A stretch of 64,000 bases of DNA, taken from contig JBAXHT010000003.1 of the NCBI GenBank assembly GCA_037138755.1, forward strand, positions 1 through 64,000. The letters run 5' to 3'. Source of the stretch: Armatimonadota bacterium. GTDB taxonomy: Bacteria > Armatimonadota > Fimbriimonadia > Fimbriimonadales > Fimbriimonadaceae. This document shows positions 51,575 to 61,225 of this stretch, piece after piece. The notes beneath the pieces were generated by a model. It was not told where the DNA came from, ran no database searches, and was given only the letters and a program-made list of their open reading frames with translations. The translations under genes were made by a program, and so were the position numbers. How positions within the stretch are numbered: the first letter of the stretch is position 1; every line of letters starts with the position of its first letter.

Positions 51575-53890
51575 TTGCTACGAACCTTCCTTGCCTCCGT
51601 CTTCCGCGCCGCCTTGACCCAGCTCGTTGAGCAAGGCCGCCTGCCAAAGGAGGTTCTAGACGTTCGTATCGAAATTGCCGACCCCAAAAACCCCGATCAT
51701 GGCGACTTCGCCTGCAACATCGCCATGTCCGCGAGCAAGGTAGCCGGGAAGAACCCGCGCGAATTCGCCGAGTTGTTGGTGGAACCGCTGTCGACCTATC
51801 GAGGCGATGTGGCGTACTCGGAGAAAAGCGGTGTCGATAGCGATCCGATTGTGTCCGAGGATACGATCAGTTTCACAACGAAGACCATCATGTACGAGCT
51901 GTCCTACGAACTCTTCGACAAAATCGAAGTCGCTGGCCCCGGCTTCATAAACCTCACGCTGAACCCTGAGTACGTCGCCTCCCACGTCGGCGTCATCAAC
52001 GCCCTGGGTGAAGGTGACCTCGCCAAGCAGAGCCCGGTCGAGAACCCGCTCAAGATCAACGTCGAATTCGTCTCCGTCAACCCCAACGGCCCCATCACCA
52101 TCGGCTCCGGTCGAGGTGCCGCCTACGGCTCCACCCTCTGCAACATCTTCGAAGCCGCCGGTCACACCGTCCACCGCGAGTACTACATCAACGACGGCGT
52201 CAACTCGGAGCAGATGAGGCTATTCGCGGAGTCGGTGCGTGCGCTAGGTCGAGGTCAGGAGGTTCCAGAAAAGGGATACAAAGGTGATTATGTTCACGAA
52301 GTTGCCAAATCCCTAGCCGAGGTGAGTTTCGTGCAAAACGCTACGACCATCCACGAGATTGCTGGCTTCTGTGCATTCGCGATCGCGCAAACGTCGTCTC
52401 CCACAATCACCCTAGGTAAGTCCAAGAATGGCGAGTGGCTTCATCTTGGCGGGGCAGGATGGAGCCACGCTGGGCTGAGTTCGTTAGTCGATCAGCTGAC
52501 AATTGAATCTGCGCGAGGGTTCTTCAACCAGGTTGATCGCAAGCTAGGGTCCCTTGGAGTCGTTAAGGATGGCTTCTCTGGAGACGTCGAAGAGCGACAT
52601 GGCACTGATCCAGCCGCTCAGTGGTATGAATACTCCGTCCCACAGCACGTAGCAAACATCGGGTTGCAACGTGCTTCGGAACGTCTGATGATCGAGGCTC
52701 AGCGGTCTGCACTCGCGGCCTTCGGTGTCACCTACGACACCTGGTTCTCCGAGCAATCCCTCCACGACGTCGGAACCGTTGCCGACGAAATCAAATCTCT
52801 CGCCGCCAAAGGAATCGCCAACACCGACCCCACCCGGACCAAGCTCAAGTTAGCCAAAGGCGGAAAGATCGAGGATGTGATCATCGAATCCCAAACCGCC
52901 GATGTCGACGACGAAGGGGAAGTCCAGCAGGCCGAAGCCACCGCCGAAGGTGAAACCCTTTGGCTCCGCTCCACCAAGCTCGGCGACGACATGGACCGCG
53001 TCCTTCTCCGCAAAGACGGTCGCCTTACCTACATCGCCAGCGATGTTGCATATCACAAAGACAAGTTCAACCGCCCAGCCGGAGCGGACAAATTGATCAC
53101 CATCCTCGGCCCCGACCACCACGGCTACATCGGCCGCCTCACCGCCGTCGTCGCCGCCATGCTCCTGGAGCCAAGCGAACTCGGCGAGCCCTGCCCAGAC
53201 GAGTTCGACGCCAAGCTCTACCGCGACGAAAACGAGAAAGCCGCTTGCCAGAAGGCGCTGAAAGAAGCCCGCGAGAAACTAGAAGTCCAGATCTACCAAC
53301 TCGTCCGCTTCATGAAGGAAGGGAAGCCTGCCCCGATGCGAAAGCGGGACGGCAACATCTACGCCCTCATCGACCTCATGCGCGAAATAGGCGAGAAGCT
53401 AAAACCAGAAGGAACGGAGCAAGAAAAACTTGAGTCCGGCAAGGACGTTGCCCGCTTCTTCTATCTGATGCGCTCACACGACACCACGTTCGACTTCGAC
53501 CTCGACCTCGCCGAGAAGCAGTCCGACGAGAACCCTGTCTTCTACGTCCAGTACGCCCACGCCCGAATCTGCTCGATCCTCGAAAAAGCTGGCGAGCAAG
53601 GCGACGCCAACCTCGCGCTCCTCACCCACCCCAAAGAGAAAACCCTTATCAAGCGCATCGCCGACCTCCCCAACGAAGTCAGCCGCGCCGCCGAGGACTA
53701 CGGCGTCCACCGCCTCACCACCTACGCCATCGAGCTCGCCCGGGCTTTCCACGGCTTCTACGGCGATTGCAAAGTCATCTCCGAAGATGCCGCTTTGACC
53801 GCGGCCAGAGTTCAGCTTTGCGAGGCGACGAAGAAGGCGCTCAAAGAAACGCTCGATTTGCTTGGCGTCAGCGCTCCGGAGCGGATGTAA
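51575..53890 (+). CDS. argS: Arginine-tRNA ligase with insertions
   Basis: 771 residues against ~550-590 usual. TTG start. The recognisable core includes KIEVAGPGFINLTL, VEFVSVNPNGPITIGSGRGAAYGS, the DALRALV-like tail (HRLTTYAIELARAFHGFY) and a DALR anticodon domain. HIGH reads TIGS (175-178) and the KMSKS region reads PMRKRDG (from 588). Two extra segments, ~68-108 and roughly 250-375, have codon use unlike the C-ending core. The second holds WLHLGGAGWSHAGLSSLV and has no counterpart I know in ArgS. There is no second argS in the window. Confidence 0.88.
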   Translation: MLRTFLASVFRAALTQLVEQGRLPKEVLDVRIEIADPKNPDHGDFACNIAMSASKVAGKNPREFAELLVEPLSTYRGDVAYSEKSGVDSDPIVSEDTISFTTKTIMYELSYELFDKIEVAGPGFINLTLNPEYVASHVGVINALGEGDLAKQSPVENPLKINVEFVSVNPNGPITIGSGRGAAYGSTLCNIFEAAGHTVHREYYINDGVNSEQMRLFAESVRALGRGQEVPEKGYKGDYVHEVAKSLAEVSFVQNATTIHEIAGFCAFAIAQTSSPTITLGKSKNGEWLHLGGAGWSHAGLSSLVDQLTIESARGFFNQVDRKLGSLGVVKDGFSGDVEERHGTDPAAQWYEYSVPQHVANIGLQRASERLMIEAQRSALAAFGVTYDTWFSEQSLHDVGTVADEIKSLAAKGIANTDPTRTKLKLAKGGKIEDVIIESQTADVDDEGEVQQAEATAEGETLWLRSTKLGDDMDRVLLRKDGRLTYIASDVAYHKDKFNRPAGADKLITILGPDHHGYIGRLTAVVAAMLLEPSELGEPCPDEFDAKLYRDENEKAACQKALKEAREKLEVQIYQLVRFMKEGKPAPMRKRDGNIYALIDLMREIGEKLKPEGTEQEKLESGKDVARFFYLMRSHDTTFDFDLDLAEKQSDENPVFYVQYAHARICSILEKAGEQGDANLALLTHPKEKTLIKRIADLPNEVSRAAEDYGVHRLTTYAIELARAFHGFYGDCKVISEDAALTAARVQLCEATKKALKETLDLLGVSAPERM

Positions 53891-53941
53891 ACCCCCGAAA
53901 CGAATCACCATCTTCGTGCGTCCCGTAAGACAGGAAACTCA

Positions 53942-54685
53942 ATGTCAGAAAATCCAAATCGTAGTCTTATCGGAACCGGAATCATCGCCTTTGCGGTGAT
54001 CGCCTCGACCATGCTCCTCGGCAACGCCGTCGTGCGCGCTCGCGGAGGCGGCGAGATCAAAGTCACTGGCTCCGCCCGCAAGGACATCGACAGCGATATG
54101 ATCGCCTGGACGGGGCGCATCTCTTATCGTTCGGATACCATGGGAAATGGCTACTCGGCGGTCAAAACGGCGATCGGCAAGCTGACGGATTACTTAAAGA
54201 GCAAGGGCTTGAGCGAGAAAGAGATCGTCATCGGTGCGGTCCAGACAACCGCGCTCTACGAAGAAAAGAAGGAAGGCGGATACGACAACGGCGGCTACCG
54301 TTCGATCAAAGGCTACGACGTCTCCCAGGCTGTCACGGTGCGATCGACAAAGGTCAACGAAGTCGAGCAGATTAGCCGCGAGTCAACCGACCTCATCGCC
54401 CAAGGCGTTCCGCTGGTCAGCGAGACACCGCAGTTCTTCTACACCAAGATCGGTGACGTCAAGCGCGAAATTCTTGGGTTAGCCGCTGAAGACGCCCGTA
54501 AGCGAGCTGAAGAAGTCGCTAGTAAGTCTGGCGCCGGAGTTGGCGATGTTCGCGGTGTCCGCATGGCCCCGTTGCAGATCACTCCGCGCTACGACTTTGA
54601 AATCTATGACTCAGGTTTCAACGACTTGACCTCGAAAGAGAAGTCGATTTCGGCGGTTGTGACGGTCACGTTCGGTGTGAAGTAG
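53942..54685 (+). CDS. SIMPL-domain (DUF541) protein
   Basis: 247 residues. An N-terminal anchor (SLIGTGIIAFAVIASTMLLGNAVV) is followed by the SIMPL fold: IKVTGSARKDIDSDMIAWTG, LTDYLKSKGLSEKEIVIGAVQT, GYDVSQAVTVRSTKVNEVEQI, AAEDARKRAEEVASKSGAGVGDV and a final VTVTFGVK. Family members are exported or outer-membrane proteins of unclear role; one stabilises NF-kB signalling in eukaryotes. 10 bp ahead of the AhpD-like gene. Confidence 0.88.
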   Translation: MSENPNRSLIGTGIIAFAVIASTMLLGNAVVRARGGGEIKVTGSARKDIDSDMIAWTGRISYRSDTMGNGYSAVKTAIGKLTDYLKSKGLSEKEIVIGAVQTTALYEEKKEGGYDNGGYRSIKGYDVSQAVTVRSTKVNEVEQISRESTDLIAQGVPLVSETPQFFYTKIGDVKREILGLAAEDARKRAEEVASKSGAGVGDVRGVRMAPLQITPRYDFEIYDSGFNDLTSKEKSISAVVTVTFGVK

Positions 54686-54695
54686 TTCACGAAAA

Positions 54696-55235
54696 ATGGC
54701 TCACGTCGCACTTAAGAACGATTATCCCGGCATCGGGGGACTGCTCACAAGCTTTCCCGAAACCGGGAATATCCTCCTCAACCTGGCGGAGACCTTACTG
54801 AGAGGGCCGTCGAGCCTCACTTCTGCCGAGCGAGAGACAATCGCCACGATGGTGTCGGCTGGCAACAAGTGCAAGTTCTGCACGATGTCACATGCCGCAG
54901 CCGCGCGTTCGCACTGGGGCGAGGATTCGGACATCGTTGATTCGGTCTTAGCAGGGGATTACTCTAAACTTGACGCGAAACTGTCAGCTTTGTTGGCAAT
55001 TGCCGAACACGTTCGTGGGAGGGTCACCCCAACTCCGGACCACTTGGTCCAGCAAGCACGCGACGCCGGGGCTGATGATAAGGCGATCCACGACACCGTC
55101 CTCATTGCTGCCGCTTTCTCGATGTACAACCGCTATGTTGAAGGCCTCGCCACGTACGCACCGGAAGGTATCGAAGCGTACGCAGCGATGGGCGAGCGCC
55201 TGGCGAAACAGGGGTACCTGAGCCCTCGTAGCTAG
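54696..55235 (+). CDS. AhpD-like peroxidase-related protein
   Basis: 179 residues, carboxymuconolactone decarboxylase fold. The active-site motif is NKCKFCTMSHAAA, CxxC plus downstream His as in AhpD-type alkylhydroperoxidases, which reduce peroxides through a dithiol. SLTSAERETIATMVSAGNKC and AIHDTVLIAAAFSMYNRYVEGL are conserved helices. It likely serves oxidative stress defence; the partner is unknown. Its 3' end overlaps the convergent GH4 gene by 4 bp. Confidence 0.85.
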   Translation: MAHVALKNDYPGIGGLLTSFPETGNILLNLAETLLRGPSSLTSAERETIATMVSAGNKCKFCTMSHAAAARSHWGEDSDIVDSVLAGDYSKLDAKLSALLAIAEHVRGRVTPTPDHLVQQARDAGADDKAIHDTVLIAAAFSMYNRYVEGLATYAPEGIEAYAAMGERLAKQGYLSPRS

Positions 55236-56632
55236 TTAAAGCCAGGTAAGAACTGTGCTTCAGCATCGAAGAGTCGCTTCGTAAGCTCGCGGATCTCTGC
55301 CGGGCAGCACACGGCCGAAGTCAATGGGTCGAGCATCAGCGCCCACTCGGCATGCTGCTTCGACTTTTGCACCGCCGCGTCTGCGGCGAGGTCGAAGTAG
55401 CGCATGTTTGAGTCGCAGATCGCCGCCATTTGCGAAGGGAGGCGGCCAAACTTCGTGGGCTGGATCCCGTTATGGTTGATCAAGCAGGCAACCTCAACGC
55501 AGCCATCATGAGGGAGGTTTGAGATCAACCCCTGGTTCGGGGCAACGTTTCCGTAGACGACGATGGGAGCGTTCTTCTCGATGGACTCGATGATCCAGGC
55601 ACCGTATTCGAACGACCGCTTGAGGTCAAGCTCCTTCTCGCCGGAGATCATCTTGTCACGGTTCTCATCCGCCGTCTTGCGCCATGTGGGCCAGTTGTTG
55701 GCGTAGAACGACTCCTCGCCACGGTAGCCGGTATCGGTGTACTTATCAAGAAGGTCCTTGCGCTTGCGGTAGTAGGGAAGGTACTCGGAAAGGTGGCCGC
55801 TTGACTCGGTGATGAACGCTCCAAAGTGGAGCATCATGTCGCTTCGCACGGGTTCCTTGGTGGCGAAATCCGACGATCGATCCGCCGCCATCTCCATGAG
55901 CTTGGGATAGAGTGACTTTCTGTCTGGACCGTTGAACTCCGTGAACCAGGCGAGGTGGTTGATTCCTGCACATTGCCACTGAACCTGTTCGTAGGGAACT
56001 TCGGCGAAGCCAGCCAGCATTCGTGAAGTCCCCTGGACCGAGTGGCAAAGGCCGATCTGCTGAATCTCCGGCACCGCCCGAGCTCCGGCAAGAATCATCA
56101 TGCTCATGGGATTGGTGTAGTTGAGCATGATCGCCTTGGGGCAAAGCTCGCGCATGTCGCGCAGGATGTCGAGGTAAACCGGAATCGTCCGCATCCCCTT
56201 CATGAGGCCGCCGGGACCAAGAGTGTCGCCGATGTTCTGGCTAATGCCGAACTCGAGTGGGATGTCGTTATCGAACCGAACGCATTCAGTTCCGCTGACT
56301 TCGATGGAGTTGACGACATAGTCGATGCCCGTCATCAACTCGCGCCGATTGGTCGAGCCTACAAGCTTCCATTTGTCGCTTTGACCCACCGTATCGATCA
56401 GCTTCTGCATCAGGGTCATCTGAAGCTGAAGCCGAGCCCCGTCGATATCGCACAGGCGCAGTTCGCCGCCTTGGTTATCGGGGATCAGGACGACATCGCG
56501 AAGCACAGAGTTCGTAAAGAAGCTCCCGGCGCCCATCATCAGGACGTTGACTTTGCGAGGCATCGAACCCGGAAGTCCATTGCGCTCGTCGGCTTTGCTA
56601 TGGTCGAGGTGCGATTCAGTGGCGGCACTCAT
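55232..56632 (-). CDS. GH4-family glycosidase (alpha-galactosidase-like)
   Basis: 466 residues; the start may be the later ATG 24 codons in (MPRKVNVLMMGAGSFFTN). The NAD-binding GAGSFFTN motif, NYTNPMSMM, CHSVQGTSRML (metal-binding Cys/His) and GINHLAWF are typical of GH4, which hydrolyses by an NAD+ and Mn2+-dependent redox route. Length and motifs suit alpha-galactosidase/galacturonase members, but sugar specificity is not certain. It is cytosolic, so it works on imported sugars. Confidence 0.88.
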   Translation of the reverse strand: MSAATESHLDHSKADERNGLPGSMPRKVNVLMMGAGSFFTNSVLRDVVLIPDNQGGELRLCDIDGARLQLQMTLMQKLIDTVGQSDKWKLVGSTNRRELMTGIDYVVNSIEVSGTECVRFDNDIPLEFGISQNIGDTLGPGGLMKGMRTIPVYLDILRDMRELCPKAIMLNYTNPMSMMILAGARAVPEIQQIGLCHSVQGTSRMLAGFAEVPYEQVQWQCAGINHLAWFTEFNGPDRKSLYPKLMEMAADRSSDFATKEPVRSDMMLHFGAFITESSGHLSEYLPYYRKRKDLLDKYTDTGYRGEESFYANNWPTWRKTADENRDKMISGEKELDLKRSFEYGAWIIESIEKNAPIVVYGNVAPNQGLISNLPHDGCVEVACLINHNGIQPTKFGRLPSQMAAICDSNMRYFDLAADAAVQKSKQHAEWALMLDPLTSAVCCPAEIRELTKRLFDAEAQFLPGFN

Positions 56633-56714
56633 AATGAATGCAAAGTTTAACCGCCACCGTTGAAACGCGCCTAGTTTGCAGTCGAAAAATGGATGCTAGA
56701 CCGTGAAAAGATCA

Positions 56715-57350
56715 TCAATCGACAGTCCTCTCGCCCTCATTCCATCCTAGAAGTGGTGCTATTCTTTCGCTCATCTCCGTCAAAGACCATTCCGGAAGCG
56801 CTGATTCCCCACCAAGCTGAAGAACGCGAGTTGTTCCGACTCGAAATCTGCCGTTTGAGTAGCCCACCTGAGGCATTATCGAGAACGCCATCATTGCTAA
56901 GTCATCCTCCTTGTATGGGTCCACCAACGCGAAATGTGCATAGACCTTTCCTCTCCATCTCCTCAAGGTTTCGACTTCTTCGACATCTTTTAGGGAGGAA
57001 GCGCACCTTGCCTTGAGCATTTGTTTTTGGGAGCTGGTTGGTTGCGGAGTGCTTTCAAGCCAGTCGAACTCTCTATCCTGCTCCGCTTTCATAAATCCTT
57101 GAAGCCGTATATAGCTACAGATCGATACAGTGAACCAGGCAAATGCAGGTTCAATTAGTGCTAGTTCTCGTGGTTCGAGTCCAAGCATTGGGGCATGGTT
57201 TTCAGCGTCAAACAAAGTTAGGATGTCACGTCTGCACCCCGATGACCTTTGAAATTGGTCGACTTTGAATTCTATGGCGGCCACGCTATCTCTTAAAAAG
57301 AACAATCCTGATTCAAGGTTTGCGAGCGCAAGATGTGTGTTTCGGATCAT
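56715..57350 (-). CDS. HEPN-like helical protein, unknown function
   Basis: 211 residues, helical, no signal peptide. RRWRGKVYAHFALVDPY contains an R-x5-H element (RGKVYAH) like the RNase site of HEPN domains, with an acidic patch after it. The upstream part (LESGLFFLRDSVAAIEFKVDQF) is also helical. No partner nucleotidyltransferase (MNT) gene is adjacent. It sits between GH4 and cysK and does not fit either pathway, so it may be a recent insertion. Family is inference. Confidence 0.45.
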   Translation of the reverse strand: MIRNTHLALANLESGLFFLRDSVAAIEFKVDQFQRSSGCRRDILTLFDAENHAPMLGLEPRELALIEPAFAWFTVSICSYIRLQGFMKAEQDREFDWLESTPQPTSSQKQMLKARCASSLKDVEEVETLRRWRGKVYAHFALVDPYKEDDLAMMAFSIMPQVGYSNGRFRVGTTRVLQLGGESALPEWSLTEMSERIAPLLGWNEGERTVD

Positions 57351-57379
57351 TAATGGTAGCCCTTCTTCCTGATCTGGAA

Positions 57380-58297
57380 CTACGCCGTAAAAAGATCATC
57401 AATGGATAGGTATCTCTCGCCCGTGTCATAGCAGAAGGTAAGCACCGTCGCTCCGTCCGGGAGTTCGGGAAGCTTCTTGGCCACCGCCGCCAAAGACGCT
57501 CCCGACGAGATGCCGATGAAGATGCCTTCCTCTGCTGCTGCCCGTCGAGCGTATTCAAATGCCTCGGCTTCCTCAATCTGGATCACTCCGTCGAGAGTAT
57601 CGGTATGGAGGTTTGCCGGGACGAACCCGGCTCCGATTCCCTGGAGCCGGTGGGGCGAAGGGGCTCCACCCGAGATCACCGGGGACTTGGCTGGCTCCAC
57701 GGCAAAGACCTGGAGAGAAGGGAACTGGGGCTTCAAAACCTCGGCAACGCCGGTGATGTGTCCGCCCGTTCCGACTCCGGTGATGATCGCATCAAGACCG
57801 TCTGGGAAGTCAGCCAGAATCTCGGCCGCCGTCGTTCGGTGGTGGACTTCGATGTTGGCCGGGTTCTCGAACTGCTGGGGAATCCAGCTATTGGGCGTTT
57901 CGGCGGCAAGCTCTTTGGCCCGCTCGATCGCGCCCTTCATTCCTTTCTCCTTCGGAGTCAGATCGAAGGTTGCCCCGTACGCCGACATGATTTTGCGCCT
58001 CTCGATGGACATCGACTCGGGCATCACAAGGATCAACTTGTATCCTTTGACCGCCGCAACCAGAGCGAGGCCGATTCCGGTGTTGCCCGAAGTCGGCTCA
58101 ATAATCGTGGTTCCCGGCTTGAGCGACCCATCCGCCTCCGCCGCTTCGATCATGGCGAGCGCGATTCGATCTTTGATCGATCCGCCCGGATTCTGCCGCT
58201 CGAGCTTCATGAAGACGTTACATCGATCCCCAAAAAGCCGGTTGAGCCGCACGTGCGGAGTGTTGCCGATTGCTTCGAGGATGCTGTTGTATTTCAT
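57380..58297 (-). CDS. cysK: Cysteine synthase (O-acetylserine sulfhydrylase)
   Basis: 305 residues, PLP-dependent. Converts O-acetylserine and sulfide to cysteine. Lys42 in NPGGSIKDR forms the internal aldimine. [16 protein letters not shown] and [16 protein letters not shown] are the PLP-phosphate and substrate loops. It is coupled to cysE by a 4-bp overlap, so both cysteine-synthesis steps are one operon. Confidence 0.96.
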   Translation of the reverse strand: MKYNSILEAIGNTPHVRLNRLFGDRCNVFMKLERQNPGGSIKDRIALAMIEAAEADGSLKPGTTIIEPTSGNTGIGLALVAAVKGYKLILVMPESMSIERRKIMSAYGATFDLTPKEKGMKGAIERAKELAAETPNSWIPQQFENPANIEVHHRTTAAEILADFPDGLDAIITGVGTGGHITGVAEVLKPQFPSLQVFAVEPAKSPVISGGAPSPHRLQGIGAGFVPANLHTDTLDGVIQIEEAEAFEYARRAAAEEGIFIGISSGASLAAVAKKLPELPDGATVLTFCYDTGERYLSIDDLFTA

Positions 58298-59088
58298 TTT
58301 GGGTTGTATTTCACAAAGGAGCCAGGGGCGACGGATTCGGTGATCCAGGCGTTTCCACCGATGATCGAGCCACGACCGATGACAGTCTCGCCGCCGAGAA
58401 TCGTTGCATTAGCGTAAATCAGAACATCGTCTTCGATGGTGGGATGGCGTTTCGATTTCGCCATTTCCTTCGAAATCGAAAGTGCGCCGAGGGTCACGCC
58501 TTGATAAAGTTTTACGCCGGAGCCAATGACCGTTGTTTCACCAATCACAACTCCCGTGCCATGGTCGATGAAAAACCTTTCGCCAATCTGGGCGCCCGGA
58601 TGAATATCGATTCCAGTCTCTCGGTGGGCCTTCTCGGTGATGATTCGAGGGACGAGCTTGAATCCTTGCAGATGAAGGAAGTGAGCAAGCCGGTAGTGGG
58701 CGGTCGCAAGAAAGCCAGGATAGGAGAGAATGATTTCGTCAAGCGTTGTTGCGGCCGGATCACCAAGGAGAATCGCATTGGCATCCAGCACGAGACTTTC
58801 CCTGATCTGCAAAAGTGAAGCAAAGAGTGATTCAGGTCTCAGAGTGGGCAGCTGAACCAGTTTCGAGAGCGATTCGGTTAACTGCGATATTGATTCAAGT
58901 CGCTCGCGCACAACTTTGTCCTCACAGTCCGCACTCTTGCAGAGTTCAGGAAAAAGCGCAGAGAGCACTTGTCCAACCCACTGCTCCGACGTGTGCTTTA
59001 GCGACAGCAGCGGCCGACTCGCATGAGCGATCTCGATAAACTGCTGGGTGTAGTCGGTTTCGCTCATTGTCCTGAAATACGACTTCAT
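58294..59088 (-). CDS. cysE: Serine O-acetyltransferase (EpsC type)
   Basis: 264 residues; ATG 59067 is an alternative start with AGGA just upstream. It makes O-acetylserine for CysK. The helical N-terminal part leads to a left-handed hexapeptide beta-helix: [59 protein letters not shown], with the catalytic His in [10 protein letters not shown]. The bulky N-terminal helices match the EpsC/SrpH subfamily. Divergent from dnaK. Confidence 0.94.
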   Translation of the reverse strand: MKSYFRTMSETDYTQQFIEIAHASRPLLSLKHTSEQWVGQVLSALFPELCKSADCEDKVVRERLESISQLTESLSKLVQLPTLRPESLFASLLQIRESLVLDANAILLGDPAATTLDEIILSYPGFLATAHYRLAHFLHLQGFKLVPRIITEKAHRETGIDIHPGAQIGERFFIDHGTGVVIGETTVIGSGVKLYQGVTLGALSISKEMAKSKRHPTIEDDVLIYANATILGGETVIGRGSIIGGNAWITESVAPGSFVKYNPK

Positions 59089-59131
59089 CGTACCGCCCGT
59101 CGCAGGAAAGTGGAACCCGTCGCAACGTCCA

Positions 59132-59173
59132 AGGTATTCTTATCGTATACCTACTTGAGTGTCTAAGACTCAA
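59132..59173. promoter_or_regulatory. Inverted repeats between cysE and dnaK
   Basis: AGGTAT (59132-59137) and ATACCT (59147-59152) are perfect 6-bp arms with a 9-bp spacer, the spacing of CIRCE but not its sequence. TTGAGT (59155-59160) and ACTCAA (59168-59173) form a second repeat. TTGAGT could also be a -35 box with TTTAAC (59178-59183) 17 bp downstream. Confidence 0.4.
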
Positions 59174-59208
59174 ATGGTTTAACGCCATAATAGTAAGTAA
59201 GAGCCAAC

Positions 59209-61092
59209 ATGGGAAAAACAGTAGGAATTGACTTAGGAACTACCAACAGCGTCGTCGCCGTCATGGAGGGCGGTGAGCCAGTCGTTATCGCAACGGCCGA
59301 AGGCTCCCGAACCTGCCCATCCGTCGTCGGCTTTAAGCAGAATGGAGAGCGCCTCGTGGGCGTTACTGCAAAGCGACAAGCGGTGGTAAATCCGGACAAT
59401 ACAATTTCGTCGATCAAGCGATTCATCGGCCACCAATTCAGCGAAGTCTCCGGCGAGCAGAGCCGAATCAGCTACAAACTCAAAGCCGGGAAGAACGGGC
59501 AGACGGTTGCCTATGTGCCCGCTCTCGATAAGGAGCTAACCCCCGAAGAGGTTTCGGCAATGATTCTTCAGAAGCTGAAGACTGACGCGGAATCGTATCT
59601 CGGTGAAACGGTCGACCAGGCGGTCATCACTGTTCCCGCTTACTTCAACGACGCTCAGCGAACCGCAACCAAGAACGCCGGGGAGATCGCCGGACTCAAA
59701 GTTCTGCGAATCATCAACGAGCCAACCGCTGCTTCTCTGGCCTACGGGCTCGATAAGAAGGCTAATGAGACCATTCTGGTCTTCGACCTTGGTGGAGGAA
59801 CGTTCGACGTCTCCGTCCTCGACGTCGGCGAAGGCGTTTTTGAAGTTCGCTCGACCAGTGGCGATAGCCACCTTGGCGGAGACGACTTCGACAATAAGAT
59901 CGTTGACTGGCTTGCTGCGGAGTTCAAGAAGGACCAGGGCGTCGATCTTCTAAAGGATCGTGCGGCCGTCCAGCGACTTCGTGAGGCTGCAGAGCGAGCA
60001 AAGATTGAGCTCTCGAGCCAAATGTCGACTCAGATCAACCTTCCGTACGTCACGGCGGTTGACAACGAGCCGAAGCACCTCGACTACTCCATGACCCGTG
60101 CGAAGTTCGAAGAGCTGACCAGCGACTTGATGGACCGAGTCAAGAAGCCATTCAACCAAGCGCTCGAAGACGCAAAGATTAAGGCCGGCGAAGTCGACGA
60201 AATCATCATGGTTGGCGGCTCCTCACGAATGCCCCAGGTTCAAGACCTGGTCAAGAAGCTCACCGGCAAAGAGCCGAATCGCTCGGTTAACCCGGACGAA
60301 GTCGTTGCCATCGGCGCGGCCATCCAGGCCGGAGTCCTTGGCGGAGAAGTCAAGAACATCGTTCTCCTCGACGTCACCCCGCTGTCGCTGGGTGTCGAGA
60401 CCCAAGGCGGAATTTTCGACAAGCTGATCGACCGAAACACCACGATTCCAACTAAGAAGAGCCGGGTTTACACAACTGCCGCGGATAACCAGCCGGAGGT
60501 CGAAATCCACATCCTTCAGGGTGAGCGACCAATGGCTCGCGACAACAAATCGCTCGGACGCTTCCACCTCGCCGGAATCCCGCCTGCACCGGCCCGGGTT
60601 CCGCAGATCGAAGTCACCTTTGATATCGACGCCAACGGAATCCTGCATGTTAGCGCGCAGGAGAAAGGAACCGGTGCCAAGCAGTCGATCACGATCACTG
60701 GTTCGGGCAACCTGAACCGTGATGAGATTGAGCGAATGGTTCGAGAGGCCGAAATGAACGCCGAAGCTGACCAGCAATTCCAAGAACTCGCCGAGTTGAA
60801 GAACAAGGCCGACAGCCTTGCCTCCCAGACCGAGAAGACACTTCGAGATGCAGGTGACAAGATCGACGAGGCGACGAGACAATCGGCAACCGAGAAGATC
60901 GAGGCCGTTCGAAAGGCGGTCGTGAGTGGATTTGAAGAAGAAATCAAGACCACCTACGCCGACCTCGAACAGCTTTCTCACTCGATTGCTGAGAAGTTGT
61001 ACGCAGCTTCCGGAGCCGAAGGCGGAGTTTCTGAAAACACGGCTACTGACGGCGAAGAAGTCATCGACGCCGAGTTTAAAGAAGAAAAGTAA
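59209..61092 (+). CDS. dnaK: Chaperone protein DnaK (Hsp70)
   Basis: 627 residues. ATP-driven chaperone for folding and, with ClpB, disaggregation. The nucleotide-binding domain has [54 protein letters not shown] and [11 protein letters not shown]. The linker [11 protein letters not shown] leads to the substrate-binding beta domain, helical lid and acidic tail ([13 protein letters not shown]). dnaJ and grpE are not adjacent. No CIRCE operator upstream, only other inverted repeats. Followed by a good terminator. Confidence 0.97.
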   Translation: MGKTVGIDLGTTNSVVAVMEGGEPVVIATAEGSRTCPSVVGFKQNGERLVGVTAKRQAVVNPDNTISSIKRFIGHQFSEVSGEQSRISYKLKAGKNGQTVAYVPALDKELTPEEVSAMILQKLKTDAESYLGETVDQAVITVPAYFNDAQRTATKNAGEIAGLKVLRIINEPTAASLAYGLDKKANETILVFDLGGGTFDVSVLDVGEGVFEVRSTSGDSHLGGDDFDNKIVDWLAAEFKKDQGVDLLKDRAAVQRLREAAERAKIELSSQMSTQINLPYVTAVDNEPKHLDYSMTRAKFEELTSDLMDRVKKPFNQALEDAKIKAGEVDEIIMVGGSSRMPQVQDLVKKLTGKEPNRSVNPDEVVAIGAAIQAGVLGGEVKNIVLLDVTPLSLGVETQGGIFDKLIDRNTTIPTKKSRVYTTAADNQPEVEIHILQGERPMARDNKSLGRFHLAGIPPAPARVPQIEVTFDIDANGILHVSAQEKGTGAKQSITITGSGNLNRDEIERMVREAEMNAEADQQFQELAELKNKADSLASQTEKTLRDAGDKIDEATRQSATEKIEAVRKAVVSGFEEEIKTTYADLEQLSHSIAEKLYAASGAEGGVSENTATDGEEVIDAEFKEEK

Positions 61093-61116
61093 GGACAGCC
61101 ATTAGCGGTCTGCCCT

Positions 61117-61146
61117 CAGCCCTCAGCGCTTAGCTGGGGGCTGTTT
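61117..61146 (+). terminator. Terminator after dnaK
   Basis: CAGCCCTCAGC (61117-61127) pairs with GCTGGGGGCTG (61133-61143) with one G-U pair and a 5-base loop, followed by TTTACTG. Confidence 0.75.
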
Positions 61147-61225
61147 ACTGTTCGGGTCGCGCATTTTTGTGCAAGAGATATTAGGACTGCTCGCTGATGT
61201 GTCGGGATTAGCTATGCTTGTTCCT

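Noticed and set aside
59089-59208. CIRCE element for dnaK
   Set aside because: TTAGCACTC-N9-GAGTGCTAA is absent; only different inverted repeats are present.
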